Positions 1 through 9,715 are shown, counted from the stretch's first letter. The stretch: DNA of 64,000 bases from Anaerolineae bacterium (GCA_022841825.1 JALHQT010000001.1:62001-126000), one strand, 5' to 3'. Notes: a model not told the origin generated them from the sequence alone. Translations and numbers: made by a program.

Positions 1-1
1 C

Positions 2-613
2 GGCATCGTTTCGGCGTTCGTCGGCTTTTTTGTCCCACGCATCTACGTTTCTTTCCTGGTTGGGAAGCGCCTCAAGCAGTTCGAGAGTCAACTGCCGGAT
101 ACAATCAGTCTGTGGGTGAACGCGCTTCGCTCCGGCTACAGCGTTCCACAGGCGATGGAGGCGATTGGGCGTGACGCCCCAGAACCTACCGCGACAGAGT
201 TCAAACGTGTGGTGCAAGAAATGCAGATTGGCATTCCAATGCCGGCAGCGCTGGGGCACATGTTGGATCGTATCGAAAGCGAAGACTTTGACCTGATCGC
301 GACGGCAGTCAACATTCAACGTGAGGTCGGTGGTAACCTGGCAGAAATCCTCGACGTGATCGGTCACACGGTTCGTGAGCGCATCAAACTCAAGGGCGAG
401 ATCAGTGTTCTCACAGCTCAGGGGCGTATCACGGGTTATCTGATCAGCTTTCTTCCGATTGTGCTCGCGCTGTTTCTCTATACCATCAACCGCGACTACA
501 TGTCCAACCTGTTTGAGAATCGGTCGTGTGGCTGGCCCCTTCTGGGTGTAGGTCTGACGTTGATCGGGATCGGTTCAGCTCTCATCAATAAAATCGTTGA
601 CATCGATATCTAG
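2..613 (+). CDS. tadB: TadB, Flp/Tad pilus inner-membrane platform protein (5' end cut by window)
   Basis: The reading frame is open from base 2, so the gene starts left of the window. The visible 203 residues contain one type II secretion F-type domain: the sequence LPDTISLWVNALRSGYSVPQAM is the usual T2SSF helix-turn-helix entry, followed by GGNLAEILDVIGHTVRERIKL and two C-terminal membrane segments. TadB and TadC together form the membrane platform that works with the TadA ATPase to assemble Flp pili. It is followed 21 nt later by tadC, which supports the assignment. A GTG at 116 is an internal codon, not the start. The N-terminal cytoplasmic part cannot be judged. Confidence 0.9.
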   Translation, partial: GIVSAFVGFFVPRIYVSFLVGKRLKQFESQLPDTISLWVNALRSGYSVPQAMEAIGRDAPEPTATEFKRVVQEMQIGIPMPAALGHMLDRIESEDFDLIATAVNIQREVGGNLAEILDVIGHTVRERIKLKGEISVLTAQGRITGYLISFLPIVLALFLYTINRDYMSNLFENRSCGWPLLGVGLTLIGIGSALINKIVDIDI

Positions 614-634
614 GCGGGAAGGTCGGAGAGAACT

Positions 635-1573
635 ATGGATCCCATACTTGTGCTGATCCTGGTCGTCGTTGGCGGCGTGATTATTGCCGGGCTGGTTTAT
701 GCAGGTCTGAAAGAAGACCCGAATCGCGACCCGTTGCAGGAACGCCTGGGGACATTCGAAGATCGGGATATACCCCAGTCGCTGGCGGACATCGAAATGT
801 CGCTTTCATTCCAGGATCGCGTGATCCTGCCCGCTTTGCGCTGGTTGTCGAAGACGACGACCAAGATGACTCCGCAGAAGCAGCTTGAAGACGCTCGTCA
901 TAAGCTGGAAATGGCAGGGATGAACATGGAACCCTCCATGTTCTTTGCGATGCGTATTGCCTTGATGATCGCTTTCGTCTTCCTCGCCTTTCTGGTGTTC
1001 TTCGTCTTTTCCGCCTCGACCCCAGGACCGCAGGGACTGCTGTACCTGCTGGGTGGCGCAGGGCTGGGCTTCCTGCTGCCTGAACTGCTGATTCGCAGTA
1101 AGATCTCCCGTCGGCAGCAGTCGATCCAACGAGCGCTGCCAGATGCACTCGATCTTCTGGTCATTTGCGTCGAAGCCGGGCTTGGGTTTGATATGGCAAT
1201 GGGTAAGGTCTACGAGAAGTGGGATAACGATCTTGCCGTCGCTTTTGGGCGTATCCTTCGGGAAATTCAGTTGGGCAAACTGCGCCGCGATGCCTTGCGT
1301 GACATGGCAACCCGTATGGATGTTCCGGATGTCACGGCGTTCACTGCCGCCATCATTCAGGCAGATCAACTGGGCGTCAGCATGGGGCGTATCCTGCGCG
1401 TACAGAGCGATCAGATGCGTGTCAAACGCCGTCAGCGCGCCCAGGAGAAAGCACATCAGGCACCTGTCAAGATGATGATACCGATGGTTCTGCTGATTTT
1501 CCCCTCGATTTGGATCGTACTTCTGGGACCTTCGGCGATCATTCTCCTGAACACCAGCACGCCGTTGTTCTAG
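635..1573 (+). CDS. tadC: TadC, Flp/Tad pilus inner-membrane platform protein
   Basis: This 312-residue protein has an N-terminal membrane segment (about residues 3-23), two central membrane helices (about 105-150), a T2SSF domain (ALPDALDLLVICVEAGLGFDMAMGKV, then LGVSMGRILRVQSDQMRVKRRQRAQEKA) and a C-terminal membrane helix. This is the usual TadC layout and length. The ATG at 635 has a GGAGAG ribosome site 6 nt upstream. It lies directly after tadB and is presumably co-transcribed with it. Further Tad-type envelope proteins are encoded at 19.3-26 kb, so the pilus genes are split into at least two loci. Confidence 0.92.
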   Translation: MDPILVLILVVVGGVIIAGLVYAGLKEDPNRDPLQERLGTFEDRDIPQSLADIEMSLSFQDRVILPALRWLSKTTTKMTPQKQLEDARHKLEMAGMNMEPSMFFAMRIALMIAFVFLAFLVFFVFSASTPGPQGLLYLLGGAGLGFLLPELLIRSKISRRQQSIQRALPDALDLLVICVEAGLGFDMAMGKVYEKWDNDLAVAFGRILREIQLGKLRRDALRDMATRMDVPDVTAFTAAIIQADQLGVSMGRILRVQSDQMRVKRRQRAQEKAHQAPVKMMIPMVLLIFPSIWIVLLGPSAIILLNTSTPLF

Positions 1574-1576
1574 ATC

Positions 1577-2293
1577 ATGGACCGCGGCGACGACCCTTCG
1601 GGTGAAGGCGAGCCTGCCCGGCGCGCGAGGATTTCCTATGCGTACTGGATGCAAACGGCTGCCGATTATGCGCTTGACCTGATCTTTCCACCGTCCTGCG
1701 TAGGATGTGGAAGGGTCGGTCAGTCATGGTGTGGTCGTTGTCAGCGGGCGACCGAGTCACTTGAGCCGATCTTTCACCTGGCGCACGGTGCTGCACTCAC
1801 CGCCGCAGCGGCGACAGCGCCGCATGAGGGACGGCTGCGCGAAGCCGTGCAGGCGCTGAAATACGAGAATGTGCGCACACTCGCGCTGTTCATGGCAGAA
1901 CGTATGGCTCGCTGTCTGCGTCAGTTAGAGTGGACGTATGACATGGTGCTGCCCGTGCCTATCAGCAGTGCTCGCCTGCGCGAACGGCGGTATAATCAAG
2001 CTGGATTGATCGCCGCAGCACTCGCTCAGGAGGTCGGCGTGGCGGTTCAACCAAACTTCATCTGGCGAACCCGCGAGACCCGTTCTCAGGTTGGGCTGAC
2101 TGCCGAGGAACGGCAGCAGAACGTTGCGGATGCCTTTGCCGCTCATCCCGACTTGCTTCGCCAGCATTCCATCCTGTTGATCGACGATGTGTACACGACC
2201 GGTGCCACGCTCCAAGCGTGTGCAGAAGCTCTGCGTGCAGTGAGTGCGCAGGAAGTTTTCGCGTTGACAGTCACTGCCGCACATCATCAATAA
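1577..2293 (+). CDS. comF: ComF family phosphoribosyltransferase-like protein
   Basis: The protein opens with a CxxC-x8-CxxC zinc-ribbon-like segment (SCVGCGRVGQSWCGRC) and ends with a type I phosphoribosyltransferase fold carrying the PRPP loop ILLIDDVYTTGATLQAC. Between them VLPVPISSARLRERRYNQA is the ComF signature. ComF proteins act in natural transformation, probably on incoming single-stranded DNA; the reaction is unsettled. The ATG at 1577 lies 3 nt after tadC. The in-frame ATG at 1649 gives the N-terminus usual for the family (MQTAADYALDLIFPP) but lacks a good ribosome site, so the start is uncertain. Its position next to tad genes fits a DNA-uptake role. Confidence 0.88.
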   Translation: MDRGDDPSGEGEPARRARISYAYWMQTAADYALDLIFPPSCVGCGRVGQSWCGRCQRATESLEPIFHLAHGAALTAAAATAPHEGRLREAVQALKYENVRTLALFMAERMARCLRQLEWTYDMVLPVPISSARLRERRYNQAGLIAAALAQEVGVAVQPNFIWRTRETRSQVGLTAEERQQNVADAFAAHPDLLRQHSILLIDDVYTTGATLQACAEALRAVSAQEVFALTVTAAHHQ

Positions 2294-2323
2294 TGCCATC
2301 ATTGTATGAGTGAGAGGTGTTTT

Positions 2324-2935
2324 ATGGACGTGCAGATTAACGGACGCAACCTGCGGATATCTGAGAAACTGGAGGAGTATGCCCAGCGCAAGCTCAACCG
2401 TCTCGACCGCTACCTTCCCAACATCTCGGATGTGCGCCTGGAGTTAACACGCCAGAACACGCGCCAGGGTAAGGATGTGGTGGTTGTGCAATTGACTGTA
2501 CGTCACCAGCGCGGCGCGATTCTCCGCACGGAGGAACGTGCGACTGAACCGGAACTCGCGACCGCATTGACCAATGTCATCGACAACATGTATCGGCGCA
2601 TTGAACGCTTCAAAGGAAAGCAGTCTCGCAAAGGGCTGGAGCGATTCAGTGAGGTATACGCCGCGACCGACGAAGAACTGGAGGCTGCGGAAGAAATCCC
2701 GGCGGAAGAGATGTCGGAAGCGGCATCGTCCGAGGAATTGGTCATGACGCCCGAGGTGGCGCGCCGCAAGACGATTAAGATGCAGCCGATGACTGAACAC
2801 GAAGCAATCGAACAGATGGAGCTGCTTGGGCACGGATTTTTCGTCTTCCACAATCAGGCGACCGGCGGTGTAGAGGTACTGTATCGACGTGCGGATGGCG
2901 ACTACGGCATCTTAGTCCCCGATGCACGAAGTTGA
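2324..2935 (+). CDS. hpf: Long-form ribosome hibernation promoting factor
   Basis: The 203-residue product has an N-terminal S30AE/RaiA domain (VQINGRNLRISEKLEEYAQRKLNRLDRYLP, about residues 1-100), an acidic Ala/Glu linker (about 110-140) and the C-terminal dimerisation domain of long HPFs (MTEHEAIEQMELLGHGFFVFHN, GILVPD). Long HPF joins two 70S ribosomes into inactive 100S dimers in stationary phase. I chose the ATG at 2324 because GAGAGGTG lies 5 nt upstream; an in-frame ATG at 2306 would add six residues but has no ribosome site. Confidence 0.95.
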   Translation: MDVQINGRNLRISEKLEEYAQRKLNRLDRYLPNISDVRLELTRQNTRQGKDVVVVQLTVRHQRGAILRTEERATEPELATALTNVIDNMYRRIERFKGKQSRKGLERFSEVYAATDEELEAAEEIPAEEMSEAASSEELVMTPEVARRKTIKMQPMTEHEAIEQMELLGHGFFVFHNQATGGVEVLYRRADGDYGILVPDARS

Positions 2936-2966
2936 CAAGTCGGGGTCTCTCTACGCGGTTCACGGA

Positions 2967-2987
2967 GGCGGACTGACAAGGTCCGCC
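2967..2987. terminator. Hairpin between convergent hpf and glycosyltransferase genes
   Basis: GGCGGAC and GTCCGCC form a perfect 7-bp stem with a 7-nt loop exactly between the ends of two convergent genes. There is no run of T after it on the plus strand, so it is at best a moderate bidirectional terminator. Confidence 0.5.
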
Positions 2988-2988
2988 C

Positions 2989-3750
2989 CTACTTCTTCCG
3001 GGTCTGCATGGCAGCCAGCAATCGATACTTCCGGTAGGTGTAACGCGCCATCAGAAGGCTGAGATGCAGCCCGTGCAAGCCGTCCTGATAGCCCTTGAGG
3101 GTCACGAATCGCCACCAGAAATGGCGCAGGGGCTGCGTGATGTAATGATGTGGCTTGACCAACACACCTTGTTCAAGGAGCGTCTTTGCATCATGCGCAG
3201 CGTAGCGTCGTTGTTTTTCTGCAAACTGCGCAACATCCTGATAATTGTAGTGGATGAACGGGTTTTCCAGGGTGCCGAGGTCGCCATCGAGGAGTGCGAC
3301 CTCGTGCACAGGACGCGCGGGGTCAAAGCGGGCTTTGCCGACGCGCAGCAGGCGCGTCTGATAATCGGGATACCAGCCTGCGCCTTTGGTGAGTTTGCCA
3401 AAGATAAAGTTATGCCTGGGTATGCGAAAGCCCACGACATTGCCCGCTTTTTCAATGACCTTTCTGACTTCGTTTGCCAGCGCCTCGGTTACGCGCTCGT
3501 CCGCATCCACAAACAGCACCCAATCCGCGACATCCTTGACTGCTTCCAGGGCTGCATTGCGCTGTAAGGCATAGTTCTCAAAGGGATGCTGGACAAGCTG
3601 TACCCCTGCCCATAGTGCGTGACTCATCGTGTCATCGGTGCTGAACGAATCGAACACGACGATCTGATCGCAGAAGCGCAGCGCTTCGATGCAGTCGGTG
3701 ATGTGCCGGCTTTCGTTGTAGGTGAGGATGATCCCAACAAGTGTCGTCAT
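2989..3750 (-). CDS. Glycosyltransferase family 2 (WaaE/KdtX-like)
   Basis: This 253-residue GT-A protein begins GIILTYNESRHITDCIEAL, has the short DSFSTDD segment and the metal-binding LFVDADERV (DxD-type) typical of the WaaE/KdtX lineage of family 2 enzymes. The C-terminal half is rich in His and aromatic residues (HYNYQDVAQFAEKQRRYAAHDA), as in that lineage. It likely transfers a sugar in cell-surface glycan synthesis; donor and acceptor cannot be read from sequence. Its ATG overlaps the stop codon of the upstream glycosyltransferase (ATGA), so the two are translationally coupled. Confidence 0.9.
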   Translation of the reverse strand: MTTLVGIILTYNESRHITDCIEALRFCDQIVVFDSFSTDDTMSHALWAGVQLVQHPFENYALQRNAALEAVKDVADWVLFVDADERVTEALANEVRKVIEKAGNVVGFRIPRHNFIFGKLTKGAGWYPDYQTRLLRVGKARFDPARPVHEVALLDGDLGTLENPFIHYNYQDVAQFAEKQRRYAAHDAKTLLEQGVLVKPHHYITQPLRHFWWRFVTLKGYQDGLHGLHLSLLMARYTYRKYRLLAAMQTRKK

Positions 3751-4673
3751 GATTGGCGCGCCAGGTTGTCAATCTGTCGATATGCATCCGCGACCTCTGC
3801 CGAGATGCCTGGAGTATGCAGTTTGCGCTGCATCCCGATGCTGATCATGCGTTTGGCGAGCATAAATTTCCAGGGCGGATAGTGCTTGCGAAAGAGCAGC
3901 AGGCGGCTCGTCCACAGGTTGAGGAGCGCGCGAGGGCGTACCTGCGCGCTGCTCTGCCCGCTCAGATGGGTAACGCGGGCACTCGGAACGCAGCGTGCAC
4001 CCCAGCCTGCTTTATGGATACGCCAAGCCCAATCGATCTCCTCACAGTACATGAAGAACGCTTCGTCGAAGATGCCCGTCTGTTCGATGACCTCGCGACG
4101 CAGCATCAGCGCCGCACCCAGGACAAAATCGACCGGGAAGGGCGATTGTGACTGGTACGCCTCAGGCGGATAACGCCCGTTGAACCCGCTTTCGACCAGT
4201 CTGCCCGGCGTCGGGAAAAGCTCAACCCAAAGCTGGCGCAGCCCCGGAAAGGCAAATGCGCCGTGCTGAAAGCTGCCATCCCCATAGGCAAGCTGCGCAC
4301 CGACAATGCCGACTTTCGGGTCATTTAGCAGCGCGTTGTAGAGCGTGCGCGTCGCACCGGGTTGGGTAATGGTGTCCGGGTTGAGCAGATAGACCGCATT
4401 GGGGAGGTTTGCACCTGAAGATCCGAAGCCAATTTGCCTGAGGGCGACGTTGTTGGCGCGCGCAAAGCCGAGATTCTCCGGGCTGGCGGTGACATGCACC
4501 TGTGGGAACGCCCGCGTGATGGCGTCGGCGGTACCATCGGAGGAGGCGCTGTCCACCACGTAAACCTCAGTGGAGGGTCCGTGCGCCTCGACATCACGCA
4601 GGAGGCTGCCGACCGCGTCCAGAGCCAACTCACGCACATTCCAGGTGACGACGACAACCGCAAGCTCTGTCAT
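3747..4673 (-). CDS. Glycosyltransferase family 2 (rhamnosyltransferase-like)
   Basis: The 308-residue protein has [47 protein letters not shown], then YLLNPDT (DxD-type metal site) and [19 protein letters not shown], the acceptor-side ED motif of WcaA/rhamnosyltransferase-like GT2 enzymes. It probably adds a deoxysugar or hexose to a surface glycan or lipid carrier. Its start codon follows the stop of the upstream lipoprotein gene without a gap, and its stop overlaps the next glycosyltransferase, so three genes form one operon. Confidence 0.88.
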   Translation of the reverse strand: MTELAVVVVTWNVRELALDAVGSLLRDVEAHGPSTEVYVVDSASSDGTADAITRAFPQVHVTASPENLGFARANNVALRQIGFGSSGANLPNAVYLLNPDTITQPGATRTLYNALLNDPKVGIVGAQLAYGDGSFQHGAFAFPGLRQLWVELFPTPGRLVESGFNGRYPPEAYQSQSPFPVDFVLGAALMLRREVIEQTGIFDEAFFMYCEEIDWAWRIHKAGWGARCVPSARVTHLSGQSSAQVRPRALLNLWTSRLLLFRKHYPPWKFMLAKRMISIGMQRKLHTPGISAEVADAYRQIDNLARQS

Positions 4674-5603
4674 TCAGCGACCGATCTGCGCCAGATCCAG
4701 GTTTGCATCACGAAGCGCATCGCGCAGCGAGTCCATATCATCACGCTCGATTGCGCGGACGCTGTCCGCCATCACGACTGCAACCTGTTCTACGTCCCCG
4801 ATGATTGAGGTCATGGCATTGTCAATCGCAGTTCGTAGGTTAAGCGATACCTGTTGTGGATAGAGCAGCGCGCCGTACGCCACGTCCAGCGAAGGCGTGA
4901 GCACATTCAGGTCGTCCCGCACCGCCTCGTCCAACTCTGCCAGCGACTGAGCCGAGATGCCTGCACCATCGCAAGCGCCGTCGGCAACCGCTGCTGCCAT
5001 CTCGCCTACGGTCTCGAATTCGTTTATCTCGTCGATGCTGCGTGCCACATCAACCCCGTTTGCTTTGAGCAGGATACTGGGGTAGAGCCAGGTCTCAAAA
5101 TCACTTGCGCTGATGCGGCACATGCTGCCATCTGTCAGGGCGGCGAAGTCCCCAACGCGGCGTCGTGTGATAATCTGGAATGTCCGCGCTGCCTGCGCAC
5201 CCTGGTCGCTGTTGCGCTCCAGCACGAGTGTCATGGTTCCGCAGCCTTGTGCCTCGGCAGCCAGAGCGGTCAAGCCATCGAGCCATGCGATGCTGACGGT
5301 GCTCTCGGCTGAGGCACATAACGCCGCAAGCGCGTCGGCTGGGCGTTCCGTCAGGAGGACATTGATCGTGAGACCCGTCAGATCCGTGAGTGCTGCTTGC
5401 AGATTGGTGACATCCGCATCCATGCTGACGACATTGCTCTCGGTAATGTACATCTGGAGGGGATTTTCCGTGCTGCCCAACGGAACGGAAGTCGGTAATG
5501 CGGGCAGCGCAGTGGATCGTGGGGTGGGCGAAAGAGTCGGCAGGGGAGTCGGTCCGACGTCGAGTCGTCGGCAGCCCGCCATCAGGAGGCAAAGGACGAG
5601 CAC
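4674..5603 (-). CDS. Lipoprotein with PhnD-like substrate-binding fold
   Basis: The N-terminus ends in a lipobox (LLMAGC), followed by a Pro/Thr/Ser linker (about residues 18-40). The rest, PLQMYITESNVVSMDADVTNLQAALTDLTGLTINVLL with SAESTVSIAWLDGLTALAAEAQGCG and ISASDFETWLYPSILLKANGVD, resembles the phosphate/phosphonate-type binding proteins (PF12974). It would sit outside the membrane and bind a small ligand, but no ABC permease or ATPase is adjacent, so it may have a sensory or orphan role. The GTG start at 5603 gives a signal peptide with no basic residue, so the true start may lie slightly upstream at a non-ATG codon. Confidence 0.72.
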   Translation of the reverse strand: MLVLCLLMAGCRRLDVGPTPLPTLSPTPRSTALPALPTSVPLGSTENPLQMYITESNVVSMDADVTNLQAALTDLTGLTINVLLTERPADALAALCASAESTVSIAWLDGLTALAAEAQGCGTMTLVLERNSDQGAQAARTFQIITRRRVGDFAALTDGSMCRISASDFETWLYPSILLKANGVDVARSIDEINEFETVGEMAAAVADGACDGAGISAQSLAELDEAVRDDLNVLTPSLDVAYGALLYPQQVSLNLRTAIDNAMTSIIGDVEQVAVVMADSVRAIERDDMDSLRDALRDANLDLAQIGR

Positions 5604-5706
5604 GATGCTCAGGTTGCGGAAGTTAATGGCGCACCCCCGGTCGTTGGTAAGTTCAATACAGTCTCAGAAGATCGTACAGACGATTCACCCCTCATACAAT
5701 TCAGGT

Positions 5707-7092
5707 TCATTCGCCCACTTCAACCAATTCGACGGAACGCGCGCCCACATTCTGGTTGATCAGGGCAATACCGACATCTTCGTGAATCAGCCCTGCCCAA
5801 CAGTTCTGCGGATTGCGCGCTTCGATCTCAGTCAACCGCACGGCTCCCCAGACTATCGTCGTCACGCCGGGTGGAAGGTAGCGATAAATGCGCCCATCCA
5901 CAGGATCGACCTCCTCAATCAGTTGGTCGTCGCTGCCGATTGCCCAGCGCCAGGGGTAATCGCTGGCTGCGGTTGTGCAGTCGATGCCCACCCGCCACGC
6001 ACCTGATTCATCGAACAAGCCAAAGGTCGCTGCGCGTTGGTTCCAGGCGTAGACAAAACCAGGAGCAGGTCCGGTCGTTCGCAGTGGCACACGCCCGACA
6101 TTCTCGATCGTGAGTTTGAAGACCAGCAGGTCGCCGACAGGCATGGTGATCGTGTTGAGGCTGAGTGCCTGCGGGTCGCCAGGGACGCCGATGAGCGCGC
6201 CAGAAGTGTCGGGCGTGTTGGTGAAGCGTTCTTCCCAGGCTTGGCTGGCGAAGACGACCGTCGCCCCGTTGGGCTGCGGCACAATCTGCCCGTAAGGTTT
6301 GCCACCGAGGGCGATGGTGAGCGCGCTGCGCCGTTCGACAACCTGCCCGATGGCATCCTGCGCGCGCGCAACGACGACGTATTCACCGTCGGCGGGGGGA
6401 TCGGCATTTCGATCTACGCCGCCTTCATAGTCATAGACATGCATTCCGGATTCGCCGGGGCGGCTTTCTTCGACGCGCGGCGGCACGAAGATCTGCTGCG
6501 CATCTGGCGTCAGCAGGTAGACCGAAAGCGCGCTTGGCTCCGTGACGAACACGTTGATCTGCGTGCGGTCACTGATGCCATCCTGGTTGGGGGTGAATAT
6601 CGACGGCGCGACATCGAGCGCTGTGATGTCGGGCAGGTTGGCGCTGCCATCGGTAAGCGTCAGACTGCCACTGACTTCGGAGGTTTCGCCGTCTTCGGCG
6701 ACCGCGCGCAGCGTCCAGGTATAGACCCCGTTTGGCATGAGGCGGCGCAAAACTGTCGCGGTACTGGTCTCATTATCGTTGAGGTAGCCATCGACCACGC
6801 CGCTGAACAACACCTGATAGTCATCGGCAATCCGGCGCTCGCTCTGGCGAAAGTCGAAGGTATTTCCGTTGCCATCATCGAGCGTAATGCTGATCGTGGC
6901 AGCGCGCGACAGTCCGTACCGAAATTCTGCCACGTCGTCGTTTCCGTCCGCGTTCGGACTGATGACGTTCGGCTGAAAGCCTGCGTTCAGGATGAGCGGG
7001 CGGGGTGGGGCGATGATCGCGATGCCAAGCACGATCATGACAGCCAGTGTCACCAGCGCAGCCAAGAGGGTAAGCCAGGTGTACTTGCGCAT
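5707..7092 (-). CDS. Membrane-anchored exported protein with FlgD/gliding-type Ig-like domains
   Basis: I place the start at 7092 (MRKYTWLTLLAALVTLAVMIVLGIAI), which gives a signal anchor and a 461-residue product; the frame stays open upstream but that part reads like the antisense of lon. Two repeats of the type 'SPNADGNDD' (about residue 42) and 'TPNQDGISD' (about 145) open Ig-like domains similar to FlgD-type and CHU_C-type folds. The C-terminal half has no motif I recognise. It is probably a cell-surface or periplasmic structural protein. It is divergent from lon. Confidence 0.7.
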   Translation of the reverse strand: MRKYTWLTLLAALVTLAVMIVLGIAIIAPPRPLILNAGFQPNVISPNADGNDDVAEFRYGLSRAATISITLDDGNGNTFDFRQSERRIADDYQVLFSGVVDGYLNDNETSTATVLRRLMPNGVYTWTLRAVAEDGETSEVSGSLTLTDGSANLPDITALDVAPSIFTPNQDGISDRTQINVFVTEPSALSVYLLTPDAQQIFVPPRVEESRPGESGMHVYDYEGGVDRNADPPADGEYVVVARAQDAIGQVVERRSALTIALGGKPYGQIVPQPNGATVVFASQAWEERFTNTPDTSGALIGVPGDPQALSLNTITMPVGDLLVFKLTIENVGRVPLRTTGPAPGFVYAWNQRAATFGLFDESGAWRVGIDCTTAASDYPWRWAIGSDDQLIEEVDPVDGRIYRYLPPGVTTIVWGAVRLTEIEARNPQNCWAGLIHEDVGIALINQNVGARSVELVEVGE

Positions 7093-7173
7093 AAATCTCC
7101 TGCCGGGACGGAATTTACAGTACAGGAGTCTAGACGATGCGCGGTTGGCTTTCCAGCGTCGGTTGCCCTGCGC

Positions 7174-7202
7174 TTTACCCATAGGGTGGCGTGCGTTACA
7201 AT
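7174..7202 (+). promoter_or_regulatory. Sigma-70-type promoter of lon
   Basis: TTTACC (7174-7179), a 17-bp spacer and TACAAT (7197-7202) lie just ahead of the lon start at 7223. The predicted transcript begins about 14 nt before the ATG, leaving a very short leader without a Shine-Dalgarno sequence. Confidence 0.6.
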
Positions 7203-7222
7203 GCCAGTTTGCTTTCCCCATC

Positions 7223-9715
7223 ATGACGCGATCCCAATCGCGTGAGGGTACCGCGATCTTGGCAGATGCAACGCTCCCGACCGAAGCCTCGCTCGTTTCG
7301 CTTGCTGTTCCGGAGGCGGATGGTACTTTCGCGCGTGCAGTCATCCTGCTGGGCAGCGCGGTCGTCTTTCCCGGAGTCATGACCACCGTTTCCCTTTCGA
7401 CTTCGGAGGCACGCGCGGCAGCCCAGACGGCGATGCGCCTTGGCGAAACCGTGCTGCTTTTGCCACACCTGCCGATGACAGATCCTGCGGATGGGTCGCC
7501 ACCTACCGGTATTGCGACGGAAGTGGCATTTGGTCGCCTGATGCGGGTGCCGGATGATGGTTACGTCGGGTTGGTGCAGGGGCGGCGGCGCGTAGAAGTG
7601 ATCGACTACGTCCAGCGCGAGCCTTACCTGGTTGCGCGCGCGCGGGTCGCTCAACCGCCCGCTGGCGCTTCAGTCGCGGAGACTGCTGCGGTCATCCAGA
7701 CGATGACGACGCTGTTCAAGCGTGTTTCAGAAATCACGGACACTATCCCCGACGATGTGCTGTTTCATGTTCTGAATTCCGATGATCCGGGTACTTTGTC
7801 CGATCTTGTCGCTTCGACGTTAAGTCTCTCGTTTGAGGAGCGACTGCGCCTCATCCAGATGGTAGATCCTGAAAAGCGGGTGCACCATCTTGCGCTGCTG
7901 CTTTCGCAGGAACTCAGCATGTTGGAGCTGAAGGATGAGATCGCCCAGCAGATCCAACAGGAGATGGATCGCGAACAGCGCGAAGTGTATCTGCGTGAGC
8001 AGATGCGGGTCATTCAAAGCGAGCTGGGGGAGCAGGACTTCTTTCAGCAGGAGTTGAATGACGTTCGAGAGCAGATCGTCACGGCACAGCTTCCGAGCGA
8101 GGTGCAGGAACGCGCGATGAAGGAGCTGTCTCGGCTCTCCATCATGTCGCCGCTGGCACCGGAAGTTGGCATGGTGCGTACGTACATCGACTGGCTGACG
8201 GGTGTTCCCTGGCACGCGGCGACAGAGGATCTGCTGGATCTCAAACATGCGCAGAAAGTGCTTGACGACGAGCACTACGGGCTGCCAAAGGTCAAGGATC
8301 GCGTGCTTGAGTACATCGCCGTCCGGCAGCTTGTCAAGGACAATCGCAGCAGTCCAATTCTGTGTTTCGTGGGACCGCCGGGTGTTGGCAAGACTTCATT
8401 GGGCAAGAGCATCGCCAATGCGTTGGGGCGCAATTTCGTGCGCGTGAGCCTTGGCGGAGTGCGCGATGAGGCGGAGATTCGTGGGCATCGTCGGACGTAC
8501 ATCGGCGCGCTTCCGGGGCGTATTCTGCAAACGCTGCGGCGTTCCGGGACGACCAATCCTGTGTTCATGCTGGATGAAATTGACAAGCTCGGCGCAGACT
8601 TCCGAGGCGATCCGGCAGCAGCGCTGCTGGAGGTGCTCGATCCGGAACAAAACCACGCATTTGTCGATCACTATCTCGACGTGCCCTACGATCTCTCCAA
8701 AGTGCTGTTCATCACGACCGCCAATGATCTGGACCCGCTGCAATCCGCCCTGCTTGATCGCCTGGAGGTGATCGAGTTCAATGGCTACACGGAAGAAGAA
8801 AAAATCGCCATTGCGCGGCGCTTCCTGATCCCGCGACAGTTGGAGGCACATGGGCTGGCTGGGGTGGGGCTGCGTTTCGATACCGCCGTCTTGCAGCTTC
8901 TCATCCGCGAGTACACCTATGAAGCAGGTGTGCGAAATCTGGAACGTGAAATCGCCAATGTGAGCCGCAAGATTGCCCGGATGATCGCGGAGAAACGGCG
9001 GCATCCTAAGCGCATCACACCCGCTCTCGTTCGCCGATTTCTCGGTCCCGCGCCATTCGACGACCTGGGCGCGAACGACCAGGATGAGATTGGGGTGGCG
9101 ACCGGGCTGGCATGGACTCCCGTCGGCGGTGACCTGCTGCTGATTGAAGCGGTTGTCGTCCCCGGAAAAGGTAACCTGACGATGACCGGATCTCTGGGTG
9201 ATGTGATGCAGGAGTCTGCGCAGACTGCCTTGAGCTATTTACGGACACGCGCCGAGGATTTCGGGGTTCCGTTTGATGATTTTGAAGGCTTTGACATTCA
9301 TCTTCATCTGCCGGAGGGTGCCGTCCCAAAGGAAGGTCCATCGGCGGGCATCACGCTCGCCGTTGCCATCATCTCCGCTTTCACCGAGCGCAAAGTGCGC
9401 AGCAGTATCGCCATGACAGGTGAAATCACACTGCGTGGGAAGATACTGCCGGTCGGTGGCGTGAAGGAGAAAGTCCTTGCCGCACGACGTGGGCGCATAC
9501 GGCATGTTCTGCTTCCCAAGCAGAACGAGAAAGATCTCGTCGATATCCCCAAAGATGCGCTAGCCGACATGAAAATCACCCTGGTCAGCGACATGGACGA
9601 TGTGCTGGATCTGGTACTGCTTGAGGGCCCTCCTCCAGGTGAACGCCGACTGGATCGCCTCCGTGACGAAAAAGAGAAAGCACAGGAGGAGAGTGATGGA
9701 GATGACGAGTCGTGA
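7223..9715 (+). CDS. lon: ATP-dependent protease La (LonA type)
   Basis: The 830-residue protein has the N-terminal substrate-binding LON domain (about 1-210), a coiled-coil region, an AAA+ module with Walker A GPPGVGKTS near residue 383 and Walker B VFMLDEIDK, and the C-terminal Ser/Lys protease: PKEGPSAGITLA with Ser near 707 and GGVKEKVLAAR with Lys near 748. Length and order are standard for cytosolic LonA, which unfolds and degrades damaged or regulatory proteins. The ATG at 7223 follows a short leader; the frame upstream of it lies over the antisense gene and is not used. The stop overlaps the next gene. Confidence 0.97.
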   Translation: MTRSQSREGTAILADATLPTEASLVSLAVPEADGTFARAVILLGSAVVFPGVMTTVSLSTSEARAAAQTAMRLGETVLLLPHLPMTDPADGSPPTGIATEVAFGRLMRVPDDGYVGLVQGRRRVEVIDYVQREPYLVARARVAQPPAGASVAETAAVIQTMTTLFKRVSEITDTIPDDVLFHVLNSDDPGTLSDLVASTLSLSFEERLRLIQMVDPEKRVHHLALLLSQELSMLELKDEIAQQIQQEMDREQREVYLREQMRVIQSELGEQDFFQQELNDVREQIVTAQLPSEVQERAMKELSRLSIMSPLAPEVGMVRTYIDWLTGVPWHAATEDLLDLKHAQKVLDDEHYGLPKVKDRVLEYIAVRQLVKDNRSSPILCFVGPPGVGKTSLGKSIANALGRNFVRVSLGGVRDEAEIRGHRRTYIGALPGRILQTLRRSGTTNPVFMLDEIDKLGADFRGDPAAALLEVLDPEQNHAFVDHYLDVPYDLSKVLFITTANDLDPLQSALLDRLEVIEFNGYTEEEKIAIARRFLIPRQLEAHGLAGVGLRFDTAVLQLLIREYTYEAGVRNLEREIANVSRKIARMIAEKRRHPKRITPALVRRFLGPAPFDDLGANDQDEIGVATGLAWTPVGGDLLLIEAVVVPGKGNLTMTGSLGDVMQESAQTALSYLRTRAEDFGVPFDDFEGFDIHLHLPEGAVPKEGPSAGITLAVAIISAFTERKVRSSIAMTGEITLRGKILPVGGVKEKVLAARRGRIRHVLLPKQNEKDLVDIPKDALADMKITLVSDMDDVLDLVLLEGPPPGERRLDRLRDEKEKAQEESDGDDES

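Noticed and set aside
6037-7245. 402-codon open frame on the plus strand over the Ig-like protein gene
   Set aside because: It is a shadow of the minus-strand gene in G+C-rich DNA; the product is low-complexity and charged with no recognisable motif.
7093-7386. N-terminal extension of the Ig-like protein gene
   Set aside because: The extension would cover the lon promoter and start codon; the internal Met at 7092 begins a proper signal anchor.
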